Shown here piece after piece: positions 33,049 through 42,429 of a stretch of 64,000 nt of DNA (its first letter is position 1; each line of letters opens with the position of its first letter). This DNA is from an uncultured Spirochaetales bacterium (GTDB lineage: Bacteria; Spirochaetota; Spirochaetia; Sphaerochaetales; Sphaerochaetaceae). The translations under genes and the position numbers were made by a program. Location: positions 70,683-134,682 of the forward strand of contig CAKQWE010000003.1 in the NCBI GenBank assembly GCA_934277975.1, read 5' to 3'. The notes beneath the pieces are model-generated. The model was not told the DNA's origin. It searched no databases and saw only the letters and a program-made list of their open reading frames with translations.

Positions 33049-33416
33049 TGTCATACGATAGACTTTTGAAGACCAATGAAGACTATGAAAAAGCTCTTTC
33101 TCGTATAGACGAGCTTTTCGACTCGAAGCCAGGGTCTCCAGAGGCGAATGAAATGGAACTTCTTGTCGTCCTTGTCGAGCTCTATGAAAAGGAACATTTC
33201 CCTATAGATGCCCCGGATCCAATCGAAGCGATAAAGTTCAGAATGGAACAGGAAGGACTTACAAACTCAGATATGGTCGAGTACTTTGGCAGCAGATCCA
33301 AGGTCTCTGAGGTGTTTTCCAGAAAGAGGGGTTTAAGTCTTTCAATGATAAGAAAGCTTTCCTCTGGTTTGGACATTCCTGCAGATGTTCTTATTGGTAA
33401 ATCTGCATCAGCCTAA
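33048..33416 (+). CDS. higA: antitoxin HigA
   Basis: A 122-residue antitoxin of the E. coli K-12 HigA type: the N-terminal toxin-binding part ends in the block PIDAPDPIEAIKFRMEQ, followed by a HTH_3 (Xre-type) DNA-binding domain (LTNSDMVEYFGSRSKVSEVF). It would neutralise HigB and repress the operon. The GTG start overlaps the higB stop. Its 3' end overlaps the convergent NUDIX gene by 4 bp. Confidence 0.9.
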   Translation: MSYDRLLKTNEDYEKALSRIDELFDSKPGSPEANEMELLVVLVELYEKEHFPIDAPDPIEAIKFRMEQEGLTNSDMVEYFGSRSKVSEVFSRKRGLSLSMIRKLSSGLDIPADVLIGKSASA

Positions 33417-33835
33417 GGTCTTGGTCGTTGTCCTTTTTCTAGTAGCTTCCTTAGCTTTCGCATCTCAAACCATGTGAACGGTCTGCACGGCAGTGATTTC
33501 ATTTCATCCAAAGGAATCCACTCCAGACGGGTGAATTCGGACGGGGAAAGCTTGATCTCAGAGATATCGGTCTTGAAGAAGAAGGTCGTCCAGTGGAAGA
33601 ATGGAGGCAGGCATAAGGTCCAGGACCCCAAGAAGGAACGCTGCATTGCCTTCAGGTCGCAGCCTGTCTCCTCGTAGAATTCCCGCATGGCGTCTTCAAG
33701 GTAGGTTTCGCCCTTCTCTAGTCCTCCGCCGGGGACGGACCATTTGCCAATAAATGGTTTCTTGGAGCGCATTCCAATGAGTATGCGGCCCTTTCTTACA
33801 AGCCCTACTCCTGCACCTTTGTACGGAAATCGCAT
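33413..33835 (-). CDS. NUDIX hydrolase
   Basis: A 140-residue MutT/NUDIX pyrophosphatase. The NUDIX box is complete: G-x5-E-x7-R-E-x2-E-E-x-G (from GGLEKGETYLEDAMREF to YEETG). The substrate is unknown; 8-oxo-dGTP or another nucleoside diphosphate derivative is possible. ATG 33835 has an AAAGG site 9 bases upstream and starts just before the first strand of the fold; the frame to 33928 would overlap tgt and is rejected. It is the last gene of the long (-) series. Confidence 0.85.
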   Translation of the reverse strand: MRFPYKGAGVGLVRKGRILIGMRSKKPFIGKWSVPGGGLEKGETYLEDAMREFYEETGCDLKAMQRSFLGSWTLCLPPFFHWTTFFFKTDISEIKLSPSEFTRLEWIPLDEMKSLPCRPFTWFEMRKLRKLLEKGQRPRP

Positions 33836-33858
33836 GAAAAACCAGCCTTTTTTTAGAC

Positions 33859-35016
33859 TCAACCAAGACAACGGCCGTCGTTGATGTAGAATCGCTTGAG
33901 GTAGTCCTGCTTGAAGGACTGGAAGCAATCTTCTTCTATGGCCTTACGGACCTTTGCCATGAGGTTGTAGAGGTATGTGAGATTGTGTTCTGTTGCAAGC
34001 ATGCCTCCAAGCATCTCATTGCATTTGAACATGTGTCGCATGTAGGCGCGCGAGTAGTGGGTGCAGGCTTCGCAGGTGCAGCCTTCCTGGATTGGTCCGT
34101 GGTCGAACTCGTTGAATGAACGTGAAAGCGTGAGCATTCCATCGTCTGTGAAGACCGATCCATTGCGAGCCGTGCGGGTTGCAAGCACGCAGTCGAAGAG
34201 GTCTATGCCGTTTTCTACGGCTTCCAGTATGTAGTCCGGTGTGCCTATTCCCATGACATAGCGTGGCTTTGCATCGGTTACGGCATCTGCTGTTATTGCA
34301 AGGTAGCGGCAGAAATCCTCTTTGGATTCGCCAACTGAAAGACCCCCAATGGCGATGCCTGGGAAGTCCATTGAGCCTATGACCTGCGCGCTTTTGCGCC
34401 TAAGGTCTTCATAGAAGCCTCCCTGCACTATTCCAAAGAGGTTGCCTCTGAAGGCTCTCCCTGTTGTTTCCAAAAGCGAATCCCTGTGGATTATGGCGCG
34501 TTCGGCCCAAAGATGGGTGATGTCCATGGCATGGAGCGTTTCCTTCCATGAGATTCCAGGGGCTGAGCATACATCAAGCATCATGGCAATGTCGGACCCT
34601 ATCGTCTGCTGGATGTCCACGACCTTCTCCGGAGTGAAAACATGCCGGGACCCATCTATGTGGCTTTGGAACTTGACCCCCATCTCATGTATTTTGCGTA
34701 GAGAGCTCAGAGAGAACACTTGGAATCCACCGCTGTCAGTGAGGATATTCCCATGCCAGTTGCTGAAACCATGGAGTCCATCGAACGAGGCAAGCACGTC
34801 TACACCAGGTCTTAGGTATAGGTGGTATGTGTTTCCAAGTATGAGATTGTAGCCTATCTGAGCCACTCTGTCATGGTATATCCCCTTCACCGTACCGTTG
34901 GTTCCAACAGGCATGAACGCAGGGGTCTGGACCACTCCGTGGCCAAGCCTTATCTCTCCTGTCCTAGCCTTGCAGTGGCAGTCCTTGTGATGCAGTGTGT
35001 ATATTCTGTCGGCCAT
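33859..35016 (-). CDS. tgt: queuine tRNA-ribosyltransferase
   Basis: Exchanges guanine-34 for preQ1/queuine in tRNAs with GUN anticodons, including the tRNA-Tyr of this window. At 385 residues it has the catalytic DSGGFQVFSL (nucleophile-region Asp), the GGLSVGE binding block, DLFDCVLATRTARNG and the zinc site C-x-C-x2-C (CTCEAC) with a downstream His. ATG 35016 follows a GAGGTGA site; ATG 35037 has none. It follows the LptF/LptG pair. Confidence 0.96.
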   Translation of the reverse strand: MADRIYTLHHKDCHCKARTGEIRLGHGVVQTPAFMPVGTNGTVKGIYHDRVAQIGYNLILGNTYHLYLRPGVDVLASFDGLHGFSNWHGNILTDSGGFQVFSLSSLRKIHEMGVKFQSHIDGSRHVFTPEKVVDIQQTIGSDIAMMLDVCSAPGISWKETLHAMDITHLWAERAIIHRDSLLETTGRAFRGNLFGIVQGGFYEDLRRKSAQVIGSMDFPGIAIGGLSVGESKEDFCRYLAITADAVTDAKPRYVMGIGTPDYILEAVENGIDLFDCVLATRTARNGSVFTDDGMLTLSRSFNEFDHGPIQEGCTCEACTHYSRAYMRHMFKCNEMLGGMLATEHNLTYLYNLMAKVRKAIEEDCFQSFKQDYLKRFYINDGRCLG

Positions 35017-35047
35017 AGCTTCACCTCGTAAACTCATTTTTTGATAT

Positions 35048-36175
35048 CTATTTCATGATGATGGACATGATTCCAGAGAGTCCAAGAACCACGGCAAATG
35101 GTATCAGAATACCAAGCCAAGGGGCAATAACCCCTTGGTCTGCAAGCATGACCGTCATCATTTGTATGACGTAGTAGACGACGGCTATGCAAATGGAGCA
35201 GATCAGTGAGAAGAACAGTACATTCTTCTTGAATCTGTAGTTCATGCTGCAAGCAATTACCATCATGACAAGAGGCGTGAGGCAGCTGAAGATGCGCTTG
35301 TAGTACTCCGTTCCAAGGTGTGCGTATTCATCTGTGTTGAGTCCTTTCATACGAACAAGATATGCACGGGCCAGATCCAACGACATCTTTGAAATCTCTG
35401 ATGAAAGGTTTCTGAAAAGCTGTGGCTCAAGCTTCATGCGTTCTACATCCAAGGACTCAAAGTACGAGACATCCACAACACCACCATCGTTGGTGTCCAT
35501 AGTCGTATATACATAGCAGTCATCGAAGGTCCAAAAGCCATGCCCTTCATCATATACTGCCTTGTATGCGTCTATCCTTCTAATGCCTGCGTCTAGACTA
35601 GTTCCAAAACCAGGGGCTGATGCATTGCTGCCTTCCATTAGTTCAACATATGACACGTTGTACAGCTTCGAGGTCTCATCCTCATAGCGTGAGGCATAGA
35701 CCATATAGCCATCTTGCATGTCGCTTAGAGCAATGTCCGTGTTGTCCAACGACGAACCGTCCTTTGTTGCGAATTGCGTCTTCGAATCCTTGAGGTTGGA
35801 GCTCTTTATGGCAACGGTTTCGTTGAACCCAAAGTAGAACAGCGCAAGCAGTACCGCAAGGATGAAAAGAGGCGTCACCACACGTCTTGAGCTTACACCT
35901 GAATTGAGTACGCATATCATTTCATTGCTTGCGTTGAGCATGGAGAGGAAATATGTTGTAGAGAAAAGGAATGATGGACCCAAAGCAAGGAGGAATGCCT
36001 CCGGATAGTACAGCATGGAAAGCATGAAGGCCTTTCCAAAGCCAACCGAATGGCCAATGTAGGAATCAAGGTTGGAGAAAAGGTCCACACCAACCAGCAT
36101 AAGGGCTGCAAGAAGTGCTGTGGCCAATCCAACCTTTAGGACCGATGTCAATGTATATCTCGTAAGGACCTTCAT
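35048..36175 (-). CDS. LptF/LptG family permease (second of pair)
   Basis: Membrane subunit of the Lpt-type transporter (YjgP/YjgQ family), which extracts lipopolysaccharide or a comparable lipid from the inner membrane. The 375-residue protein has three N-terminal helices, a periplasmic beta-jellyroll-like domain (about 120-280) and three C-terminal helices. Treponemes lack classical LPS, so the cargo is uncertain. The gene follows its paralogue by 15 bp. I cannot decide which of the two is LptF or LptG. Confidence 0.85.
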   Translation of the reverse strand: MKVLTRYTLTSVLKVGLATALLAALMLVGVDLFSNLDSYIGHSVGFGKAFMLSMLYYPEAFLLALGPSFLFSTTYFLSMLNASNEMICVLNSGVSSRRVVTPLFILAVLLALFYFGFNETVAIKSSNLKDSKTQFATKDGSSLDNTDIALSDMQDGYMVYASRYEDETSKLYNVSYVELMEGSNASAPGFGTSLDAGIRRIDAYKAVYDEGHGFWTFDDCYVYTTMDTNDGGVVDVSYFESLDVERMKLEPQLFRNLSSEISKMSLDLARAYLVRMKGLNTDEYAHLGTEYYKRIFSCLTPLVMMVIACSMNYRFKKNVLFFSLICSICIAVVYYVIQMMTVMLADQGVIAPWLGILIPFAVVLGLSGIMSIIMK

Positions 36176-36190
36176 CTTCCTCTTCCTCTT

Positions 36191-37459
36191 CTATTTCCTA
36201 CGGAGCTTCAGAAGAAGCACAACCCCTACCAGAAATACCAAGGCATCTGGGAACCAAATGAAAACGGCCGGGTGAAGAGATGTCATTATTGCCCTTGTGT
36301 GCATATAGTACAAAAGAAACCAATACATGCAGGCTATGAGCATCGAAAGTCCAAAACCAAGGAGTCGTCCGTTCTTCACCCTGAAGAAGGAGATTGGAAA
36401 TGCAATGAAAACCAGAAAGGTGCAGGCAAAGGACAGGGCTATCTTCTTCTGAAGCTCCGTCCTGTAGTATTGAAAATAGAAGCTGAAGCTTCGTCTTTCC
36501 TGTCGTTCCACAACATCGTAAGCTTTCCTGTACAACGAAGCCGCATCAACGGACTTTCCTTCTTCGACATTGAAAAGCTCCTCTGATACAGAGCCAGTCA
36601 AACGCCTTACATCCTCACTTTTCTGGGCTTTGAGAGAATCGTTCTCCGCCCTTCTTTCATCCGTTAGAGCCATGAGCTGCCTTATTGACATTTGGGATGG
36701 CGTTATGTTCACATTCGAACCTGTCTGTGACGAAAGGTTTATGTACATCGTCATTGACGACGCCTTTGCAAGGGAGTAGGACTCAAGCGAAGTCGAATCC
36801 GTTGCAAGTATCTGCGGGTTTTCCATGTCTATACGGTATATGAACCTATCAATGTCAACGACACTGAAAGACCCCTTGTCTGCAAATACAATGCGGCTGT
36901 TGCTTGAGTCCGAGTCGTCGAATATGAGTATGTCGTGGACTTCGTTCTTGTCAACAAGACCATTGGATATGACCATGTCGCCAAACGTGGTTGAGCTGTA
37001 GCTTTCAAGTTCAAGCGTAGGAACACGTTCCAACACCTGTGCATAGAGGTCCCTATACCTTTCTGTAGTATAGGGAATCATTCTGTCTGCGATGAATAGC
37101 GTGGAAACTGACAGGAGCATGGAGATTCCAACGATTGGAACGAATATCCTCCCTGTATGTATCCCGCATGAGCGCAGGGCCAACACTTCGTTCTGGGAAG
37201 ATAGATTTCCTATCACCATGCTTGCACTCGCAAGCGAGCTGAACGGCATCGTATACATGAGAAACTGTGGTATGGAAAGCACCACAAGCATGAGGACATC
37301 GCTCAGCATTACGTTCTTAAGCAGTATCTTCTGGGCAAGGACAAGTATTTGGTTGACGAAGAATATGAAGAAGAAGAACACAAATGCCACAAGGAAGGAA
37401 AGGATATACTCTCTTCCAACATAGCCATAGAGCTTGCCGTAGCCTCCTCTTCGTGCCAT
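36191..37459 (-). CDS. LptF/LptG family permease (first of pair)
   Basis: A 422-residue paralogue of the next gene, with the same layout: three N-terminal helices (starting at about residue 12), a large periplasmic domain containing a long helical insert (about 220-320), and three C-terminal helices. The pair would form the heterodimeric core around LptB. No lptB or lptC gene lies nearby. It starts 28 bp after dut. Confidence 0.85.
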   Translation of the reverse strand: MARRGGYGKLYGYVGREYILSFLVAFVFFFFIFFVNQILVLAQKILLKNVMLSDVLMLVVLSIPQFLMYTMPFSSLASASMVIGNLSSQNEVLALRSCGIHTGRIFVPIVGISMLLSVSTLFIADRMIPYTTERYRDLYAQVLERVPTLELESYSSTTFGDMVISNGLVDKNEVHDILIFDDSDSSNSRIVFADKGSFSVVDIDRFIYRIDMENPQILATDSTSLESYSLAKASSMTMYINLSSQTGSNVNITPSQMSIRQLMALTDERRAENDSLKAQKSEDVRRLTGSVSEELFNVEEGKSVDAASLYRKAYDVVERQERRSFSFYFQYYRTELQKKIALSFACTFLVFIAFPISFFRVKNGRLLGFGLSMLIACMYWFLLYYMHTRAIMTSLHPAVFIWFPDALVFLVGVVLLLKLRRK

Positions 37460-37487
37460 TTTCCAACGCCCCTTATCCTATTATTGT

Positions 37488-37949
37488 CTACTTTGACGAA
37501 ATCCCTGTGGAGCCAAAGCCACCTTTTCCCCTTTCCGTGTCTGAAAGGTCCTCGCAAATCTTAAACGAAGCTGCTTCATGCTTTGAAATCACCATTTGGG
37601 CGATTCTATCTCCATCGTTTATCACGAATGGAACGTCCGAGTGGTTGATGAGGATGACCTTTATCTCTCCTCTGTAGTCGCTGTCTATGGTGCCAGGTGC
37701 GTTGAGAACAGTGACTCCAAACTTGGCGGCCAGACCTGACCTTGGACGAATCTGAGCTTCGAAACCAACAGGAAGTTCAATGTACAGTCCTGTTGGAACG
37801 GCAAACCAGCCGTGAGGCTCCAGAACGATGCTTCCATCAACAAGACAGGCGCAGATATCTGCGCCTGCCGCCTGGGAGGAGCTGTAGACCGGAAGTCTTG
37901 CTCCTCCTTTCAAAACAACTTTTACATTGCAACCTTTGATAGAATCCAA
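37488..37949 (-). CDS. dut: dUTP diphosphatase
   Basis: Trimeric dUTPase that keeps uracil out of DNA and provides dUMP for dTMP synthesis. The five motifs are in place in 153 residues: AAGADICA (I), RPRSGLA (II), LNAPGTIDSDYRGE (III), R-AQMV (IV) and the C-terminal arm RGKGGFGSTG (V). It lies between pnp and the LptF/LptG pair. Confidence 0.96.
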   Translation of the reverse strand: MDSIKGCNVKVVLKGGARLPVYSSSQAAGADICACLVDGSIVLEPHGWFAVPTGLYIELPVGFEAQIRPRSGLAAKFGVTVLNAPGTIDSDYRGEIKVILINHSDVPFVINDGDRIAQMVISKHEAASFKICEDLSDTERGKGGFGSTGISSK

Positions 37950-37987
37950 AATAGGCTTCCCTCTTTTCAGCTGATCAAGCTGTTGTG

Positions 37988-40276
37988 TCAGTCGTTCGAA
38001 GAATCCTTGGACTCGACTGAATCCTCAGACCTGTTGTCTCTTGGCTTCCTTTCCCTTCTGTCATGGTCGTTGCGACCGAATGGCTTGGAGGAACGTCTAT
38101 CAGAGTTGCGGAAATCCCTTCCACCCTCGCGGCCTTCACGGGGCTTTTTTTCAGGAGCCTTGGTCTCGCCGTCTGGATCTATTGCATCTATGTAGGAAAG
38201 GCTCAGTCTTCCACCTGTGCGGTCGACCTCAATGAGCTTGACAGGGATGACCTGTCCAACCTGGAGTACATCAGATACGTTGTTGACCCTTGTCCTTGCA
38301 AGCTTGGAGATGTGGCAAAGTCCTTCCTTTCCTGGAATTATCTCAACGAATGCACCAAAGTCCATGATTCTTTTGACTGTTCCTTGGTAGATCTTGCCAA
38401 CCTCAGGTTCCTCTACGATGGACTTGACCATTTCAAGAGCGGCCTGTGCGCTTGCAGCGTTCTTTCCATAGATCGTCACAACGCCCGTGTCGTCTATGTT
38501 GACCTCAGCGCCTGTAACCTGTGCAATTCCCTTGATGGTCTTTCCGCCGGTACCAATCACAGCACCGATCTTCTCCTCATCGACCTTCGTGGTGAGGATC
38601 TTTGGGGCGTACTGGTTGACCTCCGGCCTTGGAGCTGCAAGAGTCTGCTCCATGATGCCAAGGATGTGGTATCTTCCTTCCTTCGCCTGCTGGAGGGCCT
38701 TGCTCATGATTTCTGGCGTGACACCTGCAATCTTTATGTCCATTTGGAAAGCCGTGATGCCATCACGAGTTCCAGCTACCTTGAAGTCCATGTCGCCAAG
38801 GTGGTCCTCCTCTCCAAGGATATCGGAAAGGATCTTGTATCTGCTGTAGTCTGCACCCTCAGTGATGAGGCCCATTGCAATGCCTGCAACCGGTTTTGAG
38901 ATTGGAACGCCTGCATCCATAAGGGAAAGGCAGCCACCACAGACCGATGCCATTGAGGACGATCCATTGGACTCCATGATTTCGCTTACGACTCTGACCG
39001 TGTATGGGAACTCCTCCTTGCATGGAACGACGGCCTGAAGTGCTCTCTGTGCAAGATGTCCGTGCCCAATCTCTCTTCTTCCTGTCGTGAGACGACCTGT
39101 CTCACCAACGGAATATGGAGGGAAGTTGTAGTGCAGCATGAAGTTGCTGTAGTTCTTGTCTCCGTCTATGTTGTCGAAGAGCTGCTCGTCCTGGACCGTT
39201 CCAAGCGTAGTAACAGCAAGGCTCTGTGTTTCGCCTCTTGTGAAGAGTGCGCTTCCATGGGTTCTTGCAAGAAGTCCAACTTCACAGGTTATAGGTCTTA
39301 TCTCGGTTACCTTTCTTCCATCTACACGAACGCCGTCGTCAAGGATGGATGCCCTGAGCACTTCGTATGCAAGGTCGTCGAAGAGCTTTGCAATCTGGAC
39401 CTTTCCGTCATCGTGGGATGCGACTTCGTCTGCGAACTTCGCAAGGGTATCGGCCTGGACCTTGGCAAGTGCCTCGTGTCTTCCTTCCTTGCTTCCGCCA
39501 AAGGATGCCTGCTTGACAAGTGGCTTTGCGTATTCGCGGATGGGTTCGAGCCATGAAAGGTCTTCGTTTATCTCAAGGACAGGAAGCTTCTCCTTTCCAG
39601 CAAGCCTTCTGAGTTCAAGCTGTGCATCGCACAGCATTGTGATCACAGGCTGTGCGGCTGCAATTGCATCTAGCATGTTCTGCTCTGAGACTTCGTGTGC
39701 ACCGCCTTCCACCATCGTGATGCCTTCGCGTGTTCCAGCCACGACTATGTCAAGGTCTGCGTTCTCGATCTGCTGGAACGTTGGGTTGATTACATATTTG
39801 CCGTCTATGAGCGCTACCCTTACACCTGCTATGGGTCCGTTGAACGGGATGTCTGAAATCGTAACAGCTGCACTTGCGGCGTTGATTGCAATGACATCAG
39901 GTGTGTTGATCTGGTCTGCGGAGATGACGGTTGGGACGATCTGGATCTCGCGGCTGAACGCCTTTTCGAACAAAGGTCTCATAGGACGGTCGATGAGACG
40001 GCTTACGAGTATCTCCTTGTCCTTTGGCTTTGACTCCCTCTTGAGGAATCCTCCTGGAATCTTTCCTGCGGCATAGTACTTTTCGTTGTATTCCACTGAA
40101 ACTGGAACATAGTCCAAAGGCTCGCTCGGAGCGTCCGAGCAACAAACTGTGGCTATTACGGCAGACCCTGCGTAGTGTGCATAGACGGCGCCGTTTGCCT
40201 GCTTGGCGATCTTTCCTGTCTCGAATACGAGGTAGTCGTCACCAAGTTTTACTGAAACTTTCTTTACTTCTGACAT
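37988..40276 (-). CDS. pnp: polyribonucleotide nucleotidyltransferase (PNPase)
   Basis: Phosphorolytic 3'-5' exoribonuclease of mRNA decay, 762 residues. Two RNase PH domains flank a helical linker, followed by a KH domain (IGAVIGTGGKTIKGI), an S1 domain (GTVKRIMDFGAFVEI) and a basic/acidic disordered tail rich in R, D and G (about the last 50 residues). ATG 40276 is preceded by AAGGAAG; the upstream frame to 40354 encodes only a K/R-rich run and is rejected. A 182-bp gap with a stem-loop separates it from rpsO, as in the classic rpsO-pnp unit. Confidence 0.96.
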   Translation of the reverse strand: MSEVKKVSVKLGDDYLVFETGKIAKQANGAVYAHYAGSAVIATVCCSDAPSEPLDYVPVSVEYNEKYYAAGKIPGGFLKRESKPKDKEILVSRLIDRPMRPLFEKAFSREIQIVPTVISADQINTPDVIAINAASAAVTISDIPFNGPIAGVRVALIDGKYVINPTFQQIENADLDIVVAGTREGITMVEGGAHEVSEQNMLDAIAAAQPVITMLCDAQLELRRLAGKEKLPVLEINEDLSWLEPIREYAKPLVKQASFGGSKEGRHEALAKVQADTLAKFADEVASHDDGKVQIAKLFDDLAYEVLRASILDDGVRVDGRKVTEIRPITCEVGLLARTHGSALFTRGETQSLAVTTLGTVQDEQLFDNIDGDKNYSNFMLHYNFPPYSVGETGRLTTGRREIGHGHLAQRALQAVVPCKEEFPYTVRVVSEIMESNGSSSMASVCGGCLSLMDAGVPISKPVAGIAMGLITEGADYSRYKILSDILGEEDHLGDMDFKVAGTRDGITAFQMDIKIAGVTPEIMSKALQQAKEGRYHILGIMEQTLAAPRPEVNQYAPKILTTKVDEEKIGAVIGTGGKTIKGIAQVTGAEVNIDDTGVVTIYGKNAASAQAALEMVKSIVEEPEVGKIYQGTVKRIMDFGAFVEIIPGKEGLCHISKLARTRVNNVSDVLQVGQVIPVKLIEVDRTGGRLSLSYIDAIDPDGETKAPEKKPREGREGGRDFRNSDRRSSKPFGRNDHDRRERKPRDNRSEDSVESKDSSND

Positions 40277-40423
40277 TTTTCTTCCTTTTCTTACTTCTTT
40301 CTTTTCTTCTTTTCTGTTCTTTCGCCGTTGTCGCCTGACTGGATGTGGTTTCAATGCCGCCTTAAACCCCTCCTTTGGCCACTTGGCAACGCATCCAAGG
40401 CAAAACGCCTTAGACGCAGTAAA

Positions 40424-40443
40424 GGCTCCGCTTCAACGGAGCC
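40424..40443 (-). other. stem-loop in the rpsO-pnp interval
   Basis: On the transcribed (-) strand, GGCTCCG and CGGAGCC form a 7-bp perfect stem 15 bases after the rpsO stop, followed by only three T. A second small stem (40397-40411) follows. In E. coli the rpsO-pnp interval holds a terminator and an RNase III site; these structures are at the equivalent place, and their role here is inferred. Confidence 0.6.
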
Positions 40444-40458
40444 CTGACTTGTACAAGC

Positions 40459-40725
40459 TTACTTTCTGAGACCCAGCTCTGCGATGAGTGAGCGGTATTT
40501 CTCAATGTCGTTGTTTTTGATGTACTTGAGAAGGCGTCTTCTCTGTCCAACCATCTTGAGGAGACCACGGTTCGATGCATGATCCTTTGGGTTGGCCTTG
40601 AAGTGCTTCTGAAGGTCGTTGATCCTTGCTGTGAGAAGTGCAACCTGCACCTCTGCAGCTCCTGTGTTCTTCTCATCGCCACCAAACTTTGCGATGATTT
40701 CCTGTTTCTGTTCCTTGGTAACCAT
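40459..40725 (-). CDS. rpsO: 30S ribosomal protein S15
   Basis: Primary 16S rRNA-binding protein of the small subunit. The 88-residue sequence has the full S15 profile: GAAEVQVALLTARI, then HFKANPKDHASNRGLLKMV and RRRLLKYI. It starts four bases after ribF ends and precedes pnp. Confidence 0.98.
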   Translation of the reverse strand: MVTKEQKQEIIAKFGGDEKNTGAAEVQVALLTARINDLQKHFKANPKDHASNRGLLKMVGQRRRLLKYIKNNDIEKYRSLIAELGLRK

Positions 40726-40729
40726 TCTG

Positions 40730-41515
40730 TTACTCTCCTAGGAATGTAATCCCATCTGGAATCATCCGCACAGGCAGCTCCAGAGCCACATGGTCCTCTG
40801 AAATGCAGAGCCGGCACTTTGCCAATGCTCCGCTTGCTGTCGCTTCCACCATGTACCGCCCTTCCATAGGAAGAAGCTGTCCAAGAGCGCGGACGCTATA
40901 GAACAGGCGATTCCGACTCGACTCAAAGGGAACGTCCCTGAGGTCAAGACTGTACGCTCTGCCAAGCAACCTGGATGCTTTGTCCAAATCACCTGTTAGG
41001 AGACATCTGCGAATCAGGGAGCTGCTCACCTCCTCACCTTCTACGAAGACGGAAGGAACAACCACCAGGGAAGCAGATGAAGTATATTTTGACAAAAGAC
41101 CTTCCAAGGCGGAAACCCCAGCGCTGCTGCTTGGATTGCCGCAACGGAAACTTGTCCCAACAACCATTGCCCTCACACCGTACGACGTACAGAGCTTGGC
41201 AATGAACTCCTCTCCTGTGAGTTTACTCATATCGTCGGAAAAGTCAATTATGCAGTGCTGTTCAACACCTGCTTTCTCCAACAATTCATCTAAAAAGCGC
41301 GCAGATGCCAATGGTTTCAATGCCTTCATGGAACCCTTTGCCATTTTTGGATTTACTGAGAACGTGATCACTACGCTCATCCATCCTTCTCTGCGGGCCA
41401 GCGCTACATTCTCCGCTATTATCCTTGCATGCCCAAGGTGTAGGCCGTCGAATACACCAACGCTCACTACGCAGGGTCTTTCAATGTGTGTTTCTCCAAA
41501 GACCGTTGTATCCAT
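40730..41515 (-). CDS. ribF: RibF family FAD synthetase, flavokinase domain degenerate
   Basis: The N-terminal nucleotidyltransferase domain is clear: GVFDGLHLGHARII is the HxGH-type site, and SSSLIRRCLLTGDLDKASRLLGR matches the end of the FAD synthetase domain. In usual RibF a flavokinase domain of about 120 residues follows, with a G-x-x-x-G-F-P-T-A-N signature. Here only about 75 residues remain, and I cannot find that signature. The protein (261 residues) may therefore be only an FMN adenylyltransferase. ATG 41515 overlaps the truB stop (TGATG). Confidence 0.8.
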   Translation of the reverse strand: MDTTVFGETHIERPCVVSVGVFDGLHLGHARIIAENVALARREGWMSVVITFSVNPKMAKGSMKALKPLASARFLDELLEKAGVEQHCIIDFSDDMSKLTGEEFIAKLCTSYGVRAMVVGTSFRCGNPSSSAGVSALEGLLSKYTSSASLVVVPSVFVEGEEVSSSLIRRCLLTGDLDKASRLLGRAYSLDLRDVPFESSRNRLFYSVRALGQLLPMEGRYMVEATASGALAKCRLCISEDHVALELPVRMIPDGITFLGE

Positions 41516-42411
41516 CACGACTCTCCTTTGATCTGGCAGATTATCCTTCCTTCCGTCATGCTGTAGATGCATACGGCTCTCGATCCTCCTCCGCTATGGA
41601 GCATGAACACAACGAACCCAACCCTGTCGTTTGGAAGACGGCTTTTCACGCTATATGGAACCGTGCCGTTGGAAAGCTTGAAAGCCTCAGTTTCGTCTAC
41701 TTGCACGAACGATGTGTATGGAATGCGGCCTATGAGGGAAAGCCCGTCGTCAGAAGAGTCTGCTATGGCCTTTAGGGCTTCAGTGTCGTCGTAGCGCACC
41801 GCCTCGCCAATCCTGAAAGGGCCAATCGCAGTCCTGTAGAGTTCCTTCACATAAGCGCAGCTACCACACAAATGTCCAAGATCCCTTGCATAGGAACGTA
41901 CATAGGTTCCCTTCGACACATGCAGGCGTACCTTTAGAAAAGGAGCCTCATACGATACTATGGACGCTTCATGGATTACAACGTGGCGCGGTTCAAGCTG
42001 AGGACCATCTTCGTTCGCACGCGCAAGCTGATAGCTTCTCTTTCCGTTTACATGGATTGCGCTGTATGCAGGCGGAACCTGAGCAACGTATCCAACAAGC
42101 CTGGCGACAGCGGTCTGGACGGTCGCAAGGTCAGGAACACTCCCTGTCTCAATGACCGCTCCTTCTGGATCAAGTGTGTCCGTTGACTTCCCAAACTCGA
42201 TTACGGCCTCGTATGTCTTGTCCATTCCCATGAATACGGGAACAAGTTTGGTGTAGCTACCGCAGAGCACAATCATAAGGCCATGTGCGAACTTGTCCAA
42301 AGTACCGCAATGGCCTGTTTTCTTGTTTATGAGTCTCTTTATTCGTCCTAGACAGTCGAATGAGGTGATTCCCGGTGTCTTGTCCACAAGGATCACGGCG
42401 TTCCTGTTCAT
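41515..42411 (-). CDS. truB: tRNA pseudouridine(55) synthase
   Basis: Makes pseudouridine at position 55 in the T loop of tRNAs. The 298-residue protein has the catalytic motif HCGTLDKFAHGLMIV (Asp in GTLD), the YEAVIEFGKSTDTLD block and the KGTYVRSYARDLG block, with a small C-terminal domain. It lies 18 bp after rbfA. The tRNA-Tyr in this window appears to have C55 and would not be a substrate. Confidence 0.95.
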   Translation of the reverse strand: MNRNAVILVDKTPGITSFDCLGRIKRLINKKTGHCGTLDKFAHGLMIVLCGSYTKLVPVFMGMDKTYEAVIEFGKSTDTLDPEGAVIETGSVPDLATVQTAVARLVGYVAQVPPAYSAIHVNGKRSYQLARANEDGPQLEPRHVVIHEASIVSYEAPFLKVRLHVSKGTYVRSYARDLGHLCGSCAYVKELYRTAIGPFRIGEAVRYDDTEALKAIADSSDDGLSLIGRIPYTSFVQVDETEAFKLSNGTVPYSVKSRLPNDRVGFVVFMLHSGGGSRAVCIYSMTEGRIICQIKGES

Positions 42412-42429
42412 AAGTATTTCCCTATGCCA

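Noticed and set aside
38063..40076. Long plus-strand frames opposite pnp
   Set aside because: They are shadows of the pnp reading frame; no ribosome binding site or recognisable domain.
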